Part shown: positions 7,273-14,411 of the stretch, one piece after another
Numbering within the stretch: the first letter of the stretch is position 1
Layout: each line of letters begins with the position of its first letter
Source: DASSUW01 sp963730535
Lineage (GTDB): Bacteria; Actinomycetota; Thermoleophilia; Solirubrobacterales; Solirubrobacteraceae
Length of the DNA stretch: 22,186 nucleotides
Assembly (NCBI GenBank): GCA_963730535.1
Contig: CAVSRU010000001.1
Span: forward strand, 1 to 22,186
Direction of reading: 5' to 3'
Notes under the pieces: generated by a model
What the model was told of the DNA's origin: nothing
The model's input: the letters and a program-made list of their open reading frames with translations, nothing else
Database searches by the model: none
Position numbers and translations under genes: made by a program

Positions 7273-7278
7273 TACACT
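7273..7278 (+). promoter_or_regulatory. Probable -10 element of tRNA-Ser(GCU)
   Basis: TACACT lies 13 bases before the tRNA. The identical hexamer precedes tRNA-Arg (7409-7414). No convincing -35 element was seen. Confidence 0.45.
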
Positions 7279-7291
7279 GCGCCCCACCCCC

Positions 7292-7381
7292 GGAGAGGTG
7301 GCCGAGTGGCTGAAGGCACTCGCCTGCTAAGCGAGTATGGGGCGGAAAGCTCCATCGCGGGTTCGAATCCCGCCCTCTCCG
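7292..7381 (+). tRNA. tRNA-Ser (anticodon GCU)
   Basis: 90-base class II tRNA. Acceptor GGAGAGG pairs with CCTCTCC (7374-7380), discriminator G at 7381. Anticodon stem CTCGC/GCGAG with loop CTGCTAA gives GCU. The variable arm (TGGGGCGGAAAGCTCCA) is long, as in serine tRNAs, and the T arm is GCGGG-TTCGAAT-CCCGC. CCA is not encoded. It decodes AGC/AGU. Confidence 0.97.
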
Positions 7382-7408
7382 CTCCGCCGCCGGCCCCGGG
7401 TCGGTGGC

Positions 7409-7414
7409 TACACT
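7409..7414 (+). promoter_or_regulatory. Probable -10 element of tRNA-Arg(ACG)
   Basis: TACACT, 9 bases before the tRNA 5' end and identical to the element before tRNA-Ser(GCU). This suggests separate promoters for the two tRNA genes. Confidence 0.45.
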
Positions 7415-7423
7415 CGTGCCACT

Positions 7424-7497
<74 letters not shown>

Positions 7498-7516
7498 TGA
7501 GACAGGCCCTGCACTC

Positions 7517-8679
7517 TCAGCGGGCGATACCTCACCGTCTCGTGGGCCCCGGTGCCCGATGACCGCAGCATCGCGTCGCAGACCTCGGCCGCGCGATAGC
7601 CGTCCTCGAGCGTCGCGCCGTGCGGGCCGACCGGCGCGTCGTCGCGGATCGCGGCGAGCAGGTGGTGCAGCTCGTGCACGAACGTGTGCTCCCACCCGAT
7701 GATGTGGCCCTGCGGCCACCAGTGCTCCCAGAACGGGTGGTCGGCCTCCGAGACGAGGACGGTGCGGAAGCCCTGCGCCCGCGCCCCGGGTGTCGAGCCG
7801 GCGAGGTGGACCTCGAGCTCGTTGAGGCGCTCGAGATCGAAGCGGAGCGAGCCCTTGGAGCCGTTGATCTCCCAGGTGAAGGCGTTCTTGCGCCCGGTCG
7901 CGAACCGCGACGCCTCGATCGTGCCGATCGCGCCGCCCTCGAAGGACACCACCGCCTCGACCGCGTCGTCGACCTCGCGCCCGGGCTGGAACGTCTGCGT
8001 GCGCGCCGCGACCGATGGCGATCTCGCCGACGAGGTAGCGGGCCATGTCGATCACGTGGGCGCCGAGGTCGCCGAGCGCACCGGACCCCGCGACGGCGCG
8101 ATCGAAGCGCCAGACGGCGGCGTCGGTCGCGCCCCACTCCTGGAGGTAGGCGCCGCGGAAGTGCAGGATCTCGCCGAGCTCGCCGGCCTCGATCATCTCG
8201 CGGGCGAGCCGCACGGCGGGCACGAACCGGTAGTTGAACGCGCACATGTGCTTGACCCCGGCCGCCTGGACGCGCTGCCACGTCTCGTAGCTCTCGTCCG
8301 CGTCGCGGCCCAGCGGCTTCTCGCAGATCACGTGCTTGCCCGCCTCTGCCGCGGCGATCGTCGGGGCCGCGTGGAGGTCGTTCGGCCCGACGTTGTCGAA
8401 CAGGCCGATGCGGTCGTCGGCGACGATCGCGTGCCAGTCCGTGACGTGGTCGGCGAAGCCGTAGCGAGCCGCGGCCTCGGCCACCGCCTCCTCGGTCCGG
8501 CCCGCGATCGCGACGAGCTCGGGCACGAGCGGGGGCGGCCACGTCATGTAGGCGAGGGTCCGGTAGGCGTTCGAGTGCGCCTTGCCCATGAAGGCGTAGC
8601 CGAGCATGCCCACGCCGATGCGCGGGATCTCGTCGGTCGCGCGGCTCTCCTGCCGGTTGGTGAAGCCGACCTCCGACAT
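7517..8679 (-). CDS. Gfo/Idh/MocA-family NAD(P)-dependent oxidoreductase
   Basis: About 386 residues once two inserted bases are removed. The ATG at 8679 has GGAGG upstream and directly abuts the stop of the isomerase gene. The N-terminal Rossmann domain has RIGVGMLGYAFMGKAHSNAY, and the family catalytic lysine is in HVICEKPLG. The substrate domain shows GDLGAHVIDMARYLVG. Near 8013 an extra base switches frame, and the protein continues with SFEGGAIGTIEASRFATGRKN and ends near YRAAEVCDAMLRSS. The C-terminus is uncertain: in the raw sequence the frame runs on through both tRNA genes on the opposite strand. Removing one C near 7521-7524 gives a stop at 7517, which I adopt. Relatives oxidise or epimerise sugars, inositols or sugar acids. 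Pairing with a TIM-barrel isomerase fits sugar or inositol-type catabolism; the exact substrate is unknown. Confidence 0.85.
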
Positions 8680-9686
8680 CTACGCCTCCCTCGCGAACGC
8701 GGCGTCGAAGGCCACCGACGACGGCGCGAAGTCCGTGCGGCGCACGAACGCGAGCGCGTCCGGCGCGCCCCAGTCGCGGTCCATGCCCGAGTCCTCCCAC
8801 TCGATCGAGAGCGGGCCCTCGTAGCCGACGCGGTTGAGCGCGCGGAACATCGCCTCGAAGTCGACGTCGCCGTGGCCGGGGGAGACGAAGTCCCAGCCGC
8901 GGCCCGGGCGAGCCGAAGTCGACGTGGCCGCCGAGGATCGACGAGCGGCCGTCGAGCCGGCGCTTGGAGTCCTTGACGTGGGCGTGGAAGATCCGCGCGC
9001 CGAACTCGTCGATGAAGGCGGCCGAGTCGAGGAACTGGTGCTCGAGGTGGCTGGGGTCGAAGTTGATCCCGAAGCCCGGGCGGTCGCCGATCGCCGCGAG
9101 CGCCTTGCGCGTGGTCAGGAAGTCGTAGGCGATCTCGGTCGGGTGGACCTCGAGCGCGAAGCGCACGCCCTCGGCCTCGAAGACGTCGATGATCGGCCCC
9201 CAGCGCTCGGCGAACTCCTCATAGCCGCGCTCGATCGCCGACGAAGTCGTTGGGCGGGAACGAGTAGAGGAGGTGCCAGATCGGCGAGCCGGTGAAGCCG
9301 GTGACGACGTCGACGCCGAGCTGCGCCGCGGCCCGCGCGGTGTCCATCATCCGCTCGGCCGCCCGCTGCCGCACGCCTTCGGGCTCGCCGTCGCCCCAGA
9401 CCTCGGGCGCGAGCACCGCCCGGTGGCGGGCGTCGATCGGGTCGCAGACGGCCTGGCCGACGAGGTGGTTGCCGATCGCCCAGCAGCCCAGCCCGTGGCG
9501 CTCGAGCAGCGCTCGCGCCGCCGGCCGCGTAGCCGGGGTCGCGCGAGCGCCTCGCGCGACGTCGAAGTGATCGCCCCAGCACGCGAGCTCGAGCCCGTCG
9601 AAGCCCCAGTCGCCGCACTTGGCCGCCAGCTCCGCCAGCGGCAGGTCCGCCCACTGGCCGGTGAAGAGCGTCACGGGCCTTGACAT
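8680..9686 (-). CDS. TIM-barrel sugar-phosphate isomerase/epimerase (AP endonuclease 2 superfamily)
   Basis: About 334 residues after removing two inserted bases (near 8905 and 9241); a further slip pair may lie near 9510-9540. The ATG at 9686 follows GGAGGAGGG. The N-terminus reads FTGQWADLPLAELAAKCG and GFDGLELACWGDHFD, then GCWAIGNHLVGQAVCDPID and VVTGFTGSPIWHLLYSFPP. After the slip come FALEVHPTEIAYD, NFDPSHLEHQ and IFHAHVKDSKRR, with metal ligands of the xylose-isomerase-like fold (E in LEVHP, D and H in FDPSH, H in HAHVKD). The tail resumes in another frame with DFEAMFRALNRVGYEGPLS and ends at the TAG at 8680. The stop touches the start of the oxidoreductase gene with no gap, so the two are translationally linked. 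The typical reaction is ketose/aldose isomerisation or epimerisation; substrate not determined. Confidence 0.85.
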
Positions 9687-9687
9687 G

Positions 9688-9869
9688 TCATCCCTCCTCC
9701 GCGAGGCCTGCCGCCGGCAGCGCCCCGATCGACACCAATTCGCGCTCGCGCGGGTCGAACGCGTCCTTGACCGTCGCCATCATGTCGATCTCGTCGGGCG
9801 AGCGCTTCTCGCGCGTGCTGCGGACCGGACGACCAGCGCGGCCGGTCCGCCGAGGGTCGTCGTCGGCAT
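9688..9869 (-). CDS. Small ORF heading the minus-strand operon (needs one base to be continuous)
   Basis: The frame ending at the TGA 9688-9690, one base before the isomerase start, reads REKRSPDEIDMMATVKDAF and ends LPAAGLAEEG. It looks protein-like and less Arg-rich than the shadow frames. It has no in-frame start at its head, but the ATG at 9869 lies there one base out of frame. If one G is missing (ATG GCC instead of ATGCC), a 60-residue protein results. That ATG sits 6 bases after a TAGGGT -10 element, as in leaderless actinobacterial transcripts. The DMMATVKDAFDP stretch faintly recalls the C-terminal end of FAD-linked oxidases, but I cannot assign it. Without the frame repair the raw ORF is 29 residues and unconvincing. 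Confidence 0.35.
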
Positions 9870-9875
9870 AACCGG

Positions 9876-9904
9876 ACCCTAACTTGTGTCAGACTGTCTG
9901 ACAA
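9876..9904 (-). promoter_or_regulatory. Promoter of the isomerase/oxidoreductase operon
   Basis: On the minus strand a -35 TTGTCA (9904-9899), a 17-base spacer and a -10 TAGGGT (9881-9876). The ATG at 9869 lies 6 bases past the -10, so a leaderless transcript is predicted. The operator fills the spacer and the -35. Confidence 0.55.
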
Positions 9905-9911
9905 GTTAGGG
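9877..9911. promoter_or_regulatory. Palindromic operator between divergent operons
   Basis: A 17-base palindrome TGTCAGAC-T-GTCTGACA (9887-9903) is flanked by the inverted arms CCCTAACTT (9877-9885) and AAGTTAGGG (9903-9911); the left side has two extra bases. TGTCnGACA-type palindromes are typical operators of GntR/FadR-subfamily regulators, and a GntR/FCD gene ends the plus-strand operon starting just beyond. Binding by that protein, with autoregulation, is the natural inference. Confidence 0.75.
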
Positions 9912-9912
9912 T
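9884..9912 (+). promoter_or_regulatory. Promoter of the HAD-HAD-GntR operon
   Basis: A -35 TTGTGT (9884-9889), a 17-base spacer and a -10 TAGGGT (9907-9912). It is the near mirror image of the opposing promoter, and both share the palindrome. Transcription would start near 9919, giving a leader of about 50 bases with GGAGGAG at 9960-9966. Confidence 0.55.
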
Positions 9913-9970
9913 GGCGTCGAGAGCGGGCCGCAGGCCCGGTCAACGGGGTTGCTGGGTTCGGAGGAGAGAC

Positions 9971-10657
9971 ATGGACAACGACGTCGACGCTGTCGTCCTC
10001 GCCTGCCGCGGCACGCTCGCGAGCTGGTCGCTCGCGGTGGAGGCCGTCGCCTACGAGCAGGCGCGCGTCAACGCCGAGAGCCCGCTCGACCGCGGCGCGG
10101 CGCTCCGCCGGCGGGTCGAGGACCTGAGCATGGCCGCCGACGCCACCCCGTCGCTCGCGGCGGGGTTCGATCGGCTGGCCGCCGAGCGGGGCTGGCGGCG
10201 GGGCATGACCGGCTCCGAGTGCCGCAGCCGGGTCGTCGCGCTCGCGCGGCCCTACGCCGACGTCCCGGCGGCGCTCGAGGCCGCGGTCGGCGCCGGACTC
10301 CCCCTCGTCGTCGTCTCCCCGGGGGACCCTGTGCTCGTCGAGGGCGCGCTGCGCCCCCTCGACGGCGCGTTCGACGCGATCCTCACCGCCCGCGAGCTCG
10401 GCGCCGCCGGCCCCGGCGCCGTGCTGACCGCGGCCGCACGATGGATGGCGGCCGACCCGCGCCGGCTGCTGTACGTCAGCGCCTCCCGCGTCGGGATCGT
10501 CCACGCCGGAATGCTCGGGATGCGCCGGGCGTGGGTCAACCGCACCAGCGACGGGAGGCGCCCGCCGCAGCTCCTGCCCGACGAGGAGTGGCCCAGCCTG
10601 CGCGGGCTGGGAGCGTTCCTGGGCGTGGGCTCTCCGACGCTTCCGGTCGCGGGTTGA
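9971..10657 (+). CDS. HAD-fold protein of the haloacid-dehalogenase type, catalytic residues missing (paralogue 1)
   Basis: 228 residues. The ATG at 9971 is preceded by GGAGGAG. The fold is recognisable against type II 2-haloacid dehalogenases: AVVLACRGTLASW at the N-terminus, LPLVVVSPGD (motif II Ser retained near residue 116), and LLYVSASRVGIVHAGMLG followed by WVNR at the C-terminus. In motif I (normally FDxYGTL) the nucleophilic Asp is Ala (A11) and the third residue is Arg (R13). The motif III Lys and the Asn/Asp of the last motif are also gone. I infer a non-catalytic protein that may bind ligand or partner. Its stop overlaps the start of paralogue 2 (TGATG). Frame intact, no sign of decay by stop codons. 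Confidence 0.75.
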   Translation: MDNDVDAVVLACRGTLASWSLAVEAVAYEQARVNAESPLDRGAALRRRVEDLSMAADATPSLAAGFDRLAAERGWRRGMTGSECRSRVVALARPYADVPAALEAAVGAGLPLVVVSPGDPVLVEGALRPLDGAFDAILTARELGAAGPGAVLTAAARWMAADPRRLLYVSASRVGIVHAGMLGMRRAWVNRTSDGRRPPQLLPDEEWPSLRGLGAFLGVGSPTLPVAG

Positions 10658-11223
10658 TGGGCGCGAGCGGCATGATCGAGGTCGTCGCGTTCGCCTGTCG
10701 GGGCACGTTGGTCGACTGGGCCGGGGCCATCGAGGCCGTGGCATACGAGCTGGCTCGCCGCAACGGCGAGAGCCCGCTCGACCGTGGCGCGATGTTGCGT
10801 CGCCGCGTGGAGGCGCTGGCCGACGGCCACGGGCTGTCGCGCGGGTTCGAGCGGCTCGCCCGCGAGCGGTGCTACCGCGTCGGGAAGGACGGCGACGAGC
10901 TGCTCGCGAACGTCGTCGCGATGGCGCGGCCGCTGCCGGGGGCGCGCGAGGCCGTGGCGCTGGCGCTCGGGTCCGGCCGGCGTGTGCTCGCCGTGTCACG
11001 CGGTGAGAGCGCCGGAGCGCTCCACCTCTTCGGCGACGTGTTCGAGGAAGTCGTGGCGCATCCCACCGAGATCGACGCCGATCCGGACGCGATCCTGTAC
11101 GTGAGCAGCGCCCCCTGGCGCCGGGCGGAGGCGCGCAGCGCCGGCATGCGCGCCGTCGCGCCGGGCGCGCTGGAGCAAGCGCTCGCCACGTCCCCGGTCC
11201 CCGCGACCCTCGCGGTTCCGTGA
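10657..11223 (+). CDS. HAD-fold protein, catalytic residues missing (paralogue 2)
   Basis: 188 residues from the ATG at 10657, which overlaps the previous stop; an internal ATG at 10672 (MIEVVAFACRG) is an alternative start. It is clearly paralogous to the gene before it: shared ACRGTL motif, AVAYE, NGESPLDRGAMLRRRVEAL and AGMR. The motif I Asp is again Ala (A13) and the following Tyr is Arg. The segment that would carry the motif III Lys is shortened, and the last motif reads YVSSAPWRRAEA without Asn/Asp. The stop overlaps the GntR start by 4 bases (GTGA), so all three genes form one coupled operon. Retention of the fold and frame in two copies argues for a selected non-enzymatic role, possibly ligand sensing for the regulator; that role is inference. 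Confidence 0.72.
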   Translation: MGASGMIEVVAFACRGTLVDWAGAIEAVAYELARRNGESPLDRGAMLRRRVEALADGHGLSRGFERLARERCYRVGKDGDELLANVVAMARPLPGAREAVALALGSGRRVLAVSRGESAGALHLFGDVFEEVVAHPTEIDADPDAILYVSSAPWRRAEARSAGMRAVAPGALEQALATSPVPATLAVP

Positions 11224-11858
11224 GCGGTCTCGCCGTCCAGCCGATCTCGACCGGGGAGGCCGTCGTCGCCTCGCTGCGCGCCCGCATCCTGGACGGCGTC
11301 ATCGCGCCCGGGGCGCGCCTGCCCGAGGCCGAGCTCGCGGCGGACTTCGGCGTCGCCCGCCCGACCGTGCGCGAAGCGATCCAGACCCTGTGCCACGAGG
11401 GGCTGCTCGTTCGCGAGCGCAACCGCAGCGCGCACATCCCGGTGCTCACCAACGACGAGATCCTCGACCTGTTCTCGGTCCGGATCCCGCTCGAGTGCCT
11501 GATCGTGCGCGCCGTGCTCGAGCGAGGGGCGCCGCTCGCGCCCGCCCGCGAGGCCATGGCCGTCATGGAGGCGTTGCCGAACGACGCGGGCTGGAGCAAG
11601 GTCGTCGCCGCGGACGCTGCGTTCCATCAGGCGCTCGTCAGCGCGGTGGGGTCCCCCCGCCTCGAGCGCCTCTACGGCGCGCTGAGCGGTGAGATCCGCC
11701 TCTGCGTCGCACAGCTCCGGCCGAGCTGGGCGTCACCCTCGGCGATCGGGCACGAGCACCACGAGGTGCTGGACGTGCTCGAGTCCGGCGACGTGGACGC
11801 CGCCGAGGCGCGGATGACGGCGCACCTCGAGCGCGCCGTGCGCGACCTCACGCACTGA
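11220..11858 (+). CDS. GntR-family transcriptional regulator, FCD (FadR) subfamily
   Basis: 212 residues, GTG start at 11220 inside the previous stop. The N-terminal winged helix-turn-helix (about residues 12-70) has GEAVVASLRARILDGVIAPG, LPEAELAADFGVARPTVREA and the wing LVRERNRSAHIPVLT. The FCD effector domain follows, with likely metal-binding residues in DAAFHQALV, GHEHHEVLD and MTAHLERA. Such regulators respond to organic acids, sugar acids or other carboxylates and usually repress divergent catabolic operons. The palindrome at 9877-9911 is a fitting target. The last 11 bases overlap the convergent alcohol dehydrogenase gene. Confidence 0.92.
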   Translation: MSGLAVQPISTGEAVVASLRARILDGVIAPGARLPEAELAADFGVARPTVREAIQTLCHEGLLVRERNRSAHIPVLTNDEILDLFSVRIPLECLIVRAVLERGAPLAPAREAMAVMEALPNDAGWSKVVAADAAFHQALVSAVGSPRLERLYGALSGEIRLCVAQLRPSWASPSAIGHEHHEVLDVLESGDVDAAEARMTAHLERAVRDLTH

Positions 11859-13054
11859 CCTCCACCTCGTCGCCGCTCAGCCGCCCGGGGTCGCCGTGCC
11901 AGGCGGCGTCGAGGATCGCCTCGAGCGCGTCGACGTCGAGCGGACGCGGGCTGTTGTCGACCAGCCGCTTGATGCCCGCGGCCGCCTCCGCCATCGCGCG
12001 CAGCTGATCGCGCTCCACGCCGATCTCCGCCAGCGACGCCGGCAGCCCGATCCGCAGCCCGAGCGCGTGGATCTCCGTCACGGCGTCGCCGCCCGCCAGC
12101 GCCGAGAGCTCCGCGATCTCCTCGGGCCGCGCCGGCCGGTTGTACTCCATGACGTACGGGAGGAGCAGGCCGGTGCCCAGCCCGTGCGACGTGTGGGTGG
12201 CCGCGCCGACCACGAACTGCAGCGCGTGGGCGGCGCCGACACCGGAGTTGCCGAACGCGATGCCGGCCAGCAGCGACCCGTACAGCATGCCGGTGCGCGC
12301 CGACACGTCGGAGCCGTCCTCGACCGCCTGCGCGAGATTGTCCAGCAGGTGACGCGCGGCGGTGAGCGCCAGCGCATCCGACAGCAGGTTCTTGCCGACC
12401 TGCGGCCGGCCGAGGACGAGCTCGGGCGAGGGCTCCTGGCGGGCCGCCATGTACGACTCGACGGCGTGGGAGAGCGCATCGATGCCGGCGTGGGCGGTGA
12501 CGACCGGCGGCGCGCCGACCGTCAGCAGCGGGTCGCAGATCGCGTGCCGCGGGATCAGATGGCGGCTTGCGACCCCGATCTTCATGTCGGTGCCCGGATC
12601 GGTCACGACGGCGACCGGGGTCGCCTCCGAGCCCGTGCCCGCCGTCGTCGGCAGCGCGATCAGCGGCATCAGCGGGCCGGGCACCGAGCCGACCGCGTAG
12701 TAGTTCTCGAGCGGCGCGCCGTGGGTGAGCTGCAGGGCGGTGACCTTCGCCAGATCGATCACGCTGCCGCCGCCGACCGCGACGATCACGTCGGCGCGAG
12801 CGGCCTCGCCCTGCGCCAGCGCCGCGTCCACGGCCGAGGGCGGCACGTCGACGGCGGCGCTCGGAGAAGACCGTGACGTCCAGCGCGGCGAGCGAGTCGA
12901 GGACCGTGGCGAAGCCCGGCGTCTCGGCGATCACGGGATCCGTGATGACCAGCGCCCGGCGTCCATGCTCGGCGGCGACCTCGCCCGCCGCCGCGGCCAT
13001 GCCGCATCCGAACAGCACTTGGGACGGCGCGCGGAGGACGGCGAAGTCGGTCAT
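11848..13054 (-). CDS. Iron-containing (type III) alcohol dehydrogenase / maleylacetate-reductase-like
   Basis: About 401 residues once one inserted base near 12862 is removed. The ATG at 13054 overlaps the upstream hydrolase stop (ATGA), with a GGAG about 11 bases before. The N-terminal nucleotide-binding part has VLFGCGMAAAAGEVAAEHG, VIVAVGGGSVIDLAK and LPTTAGTGSEATPVAVV. The metal site is in AHAGIDALSHAVESYMA and SHGLGTGLLLPYVMEYN. The enzyme family reduces aldehydes or maleylacetate or oxidises alcohols with NAD(P). With an aldehyde dehydrogenase in the same operon, an alcohol to aldehyde to acid route is plausible (for example a hydroxyacid or diol), not proven. It is the last gene of its operon and is convergent with the GntR gene. 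Confidence 0.88.
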
Positions 13055-13810
13055 CGGTCAGTCTCCAGGAACGTGGTGAGCAGGGGGTTGAACTCGTCGG
13101 TGCGTTCCAGCGGGGCCGCGTGCCCGCAGCGACCCGAACACGTGGCCGCGGACGTCCGGCAGCACCTCCAGCAGCGGCAGGAAGCCGTCGCGCAGCGGCA
13201 CCACGCGGTCCTGCGCGCCGTGCACCAGCAGGACCGGCGCGGCGATCCCCTCGAGCTCCGCGCGCGTCAGCGCGAGGTCGTCGACCCAGCGCTGGCGCGG
13301 CGGCGGGAACAGCTCCGGGTACCACGGCTGCGCCAGCGTCGCGCGGTACCTCGCCTCCACGGCCTCCGGCGTCGCCGCGGCGGGGTCGTGGTTGATCAGC
13401 TCGATCAGCTCGCGCGCCCGCTCGAGGCTCGGCGTGGCGTAGCCCCACAGGGCATCGAGGCCGGCGGGCAGCGCCATGGCGTGCCCCATCGCGCCGACCG
13501 CGACGACCCGGGTCACGGCGCGCGGGCGGGCGGCGGCGACCGACAGCGCGATCGCCGCGCCCGCCGAGTTGCCCACCACGGCGAACGACGTGACGCCGAG
13601 CGAGTCGACGAGCTCGAGCGCCTGCCGGGTCCACGCCGCGCGGAGCGAGCCGGCGGGCCGGGGACTCGCCCCGAAGCCGAGCAGATCGGGCGCGATCACG
13701 CGATGGCGCGGCGCCAGCGCCGCGACGAGCGGGTCCCATGCCGCGGCCGTCGTCCCCGGACCGGAGCCGTGCAGCAGCAGCACGGGCGGCCCGGAGACGT
13801 CAGCGGGCAT
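13051..13810 (-). CDS. Alpha/beta-hydrolase
   Basis: About 252 residues after removal of one inserted base near 13127. The ATG at 13810 (MPADVSGPPVLLLHGSGPG) is 8 bases after the previous stop; no strong ribosome site is visible, so coupling is likely. The oxyanion motif HGSGPG, nucleophile elbow VVGNSAGAA (S82), acid loop HGAQDRVVP and catalytic His in the shifted frame (CGHAAPLERTDEF) make a full triad. HGSGPG is common in meta-cleavage C-C hydrolases and lactone or ester hydrolases. The true stop overlaps the next start (ATGA at 13054-13051). Substrate unknown. Confidence 0.85.
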
Positions 13811-13818
13811 CGTCGCCG

Positions 13819-14388
13819 TCAGGCCGGGACGGCGGCGCGCTCGAGCACCGTCATGAACGCGCGCGACCACTCGGGCATGTCGGGCCAGCCGCGGCAGGAC
13901 ACCATGTTGCGGTCGACGCAGTCGGGCTCGTCCACGACGGTCGCGCCGGCGTTCTCCATGTCGCCCTTCAGGGGCGGGAACGCGGCCGTCGTCCGCCCGC
14001 GCAGCAGCCCGTAGACCGCGGGCACCTGCGGCCCGTGGCAGATCGTCCCGACCGGCAGGTCGTGCTCGAAGAAGTACTCGGTGATCCGGCGCACGTCGGC
14101 GTCGAGCCGGATGTACTCGGGCGCGCGGCCGCCGGGGATGACGAGCGCCACGTAGTCCGCCGGGTCGACCTCGGCGAACGTGACGTCGACCGGCAGCTTG
14201 CGCCCGTTCTTCTCCGTGTACGCGTCCGAGTTCGGATCGAAGTCGTGGATGACGAGTTGGACGTCACGACGCGTGAGCGCCGCGACGTCCGCGACATACC
14301 CGGCCTCGCGCAAGCGATAGATGGGGTACATCGCGTCGAGCTCCTCGGCGGCATCGCCGACGAGCACGAGCACCTTCTGCTGCGACAT
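13819..14388 (-). CDS. DJ-1/PfpI-family protein
   Basis: 189 residues, intact. It shows the class I glutamine-amidotransferase-like fold with KVLVLVGDAAEELDAMYP (conserved acidic residue), LVIPGGRAPEYIRLD and the nucleophile elbow VGTICHGPQVPA (C117). The family includes proteases, glyoxalase-III/deglycase-like enzymes and stress chaperones. Next to aldehyde and alcohol dehydrogenases, handling of reactive carbonyls would make sense, but this is inference. An AGGAGGGAG purine run lies about 9-17 bases before the ATG. It is the second gene of the aldehyde dehydrogenase operon. Confidence 0.88.
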   Translation of the reverse strand: MSQQKVLVLVGDAAEELDAMYPIYRLREAGYVADVAALTRRDVQLVIHDFDPNSDAYTEKNGRKLPVDVTFAEVDPADYVALVIPGGRAPEYIRLDADVRRITEYFFEHDLPVGTICHGPQVPAVYGLLRGRTTAAFPPLKGDMENAGATVVDEPDCVDRNMVSCRGWPDMPEWSRAFMTVLERAAVPA

Positions 14389-14411
14389 GAGAGGACTCCC
14401 TCCTGTTTGGA

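Noticed and set aside
9671..11599. 642-codon minus-strand open frame
   Set aside because: Shadow of the HAD and GntR genes in high-GC DNA; Arg/Pro-rich with no recognisable domain.
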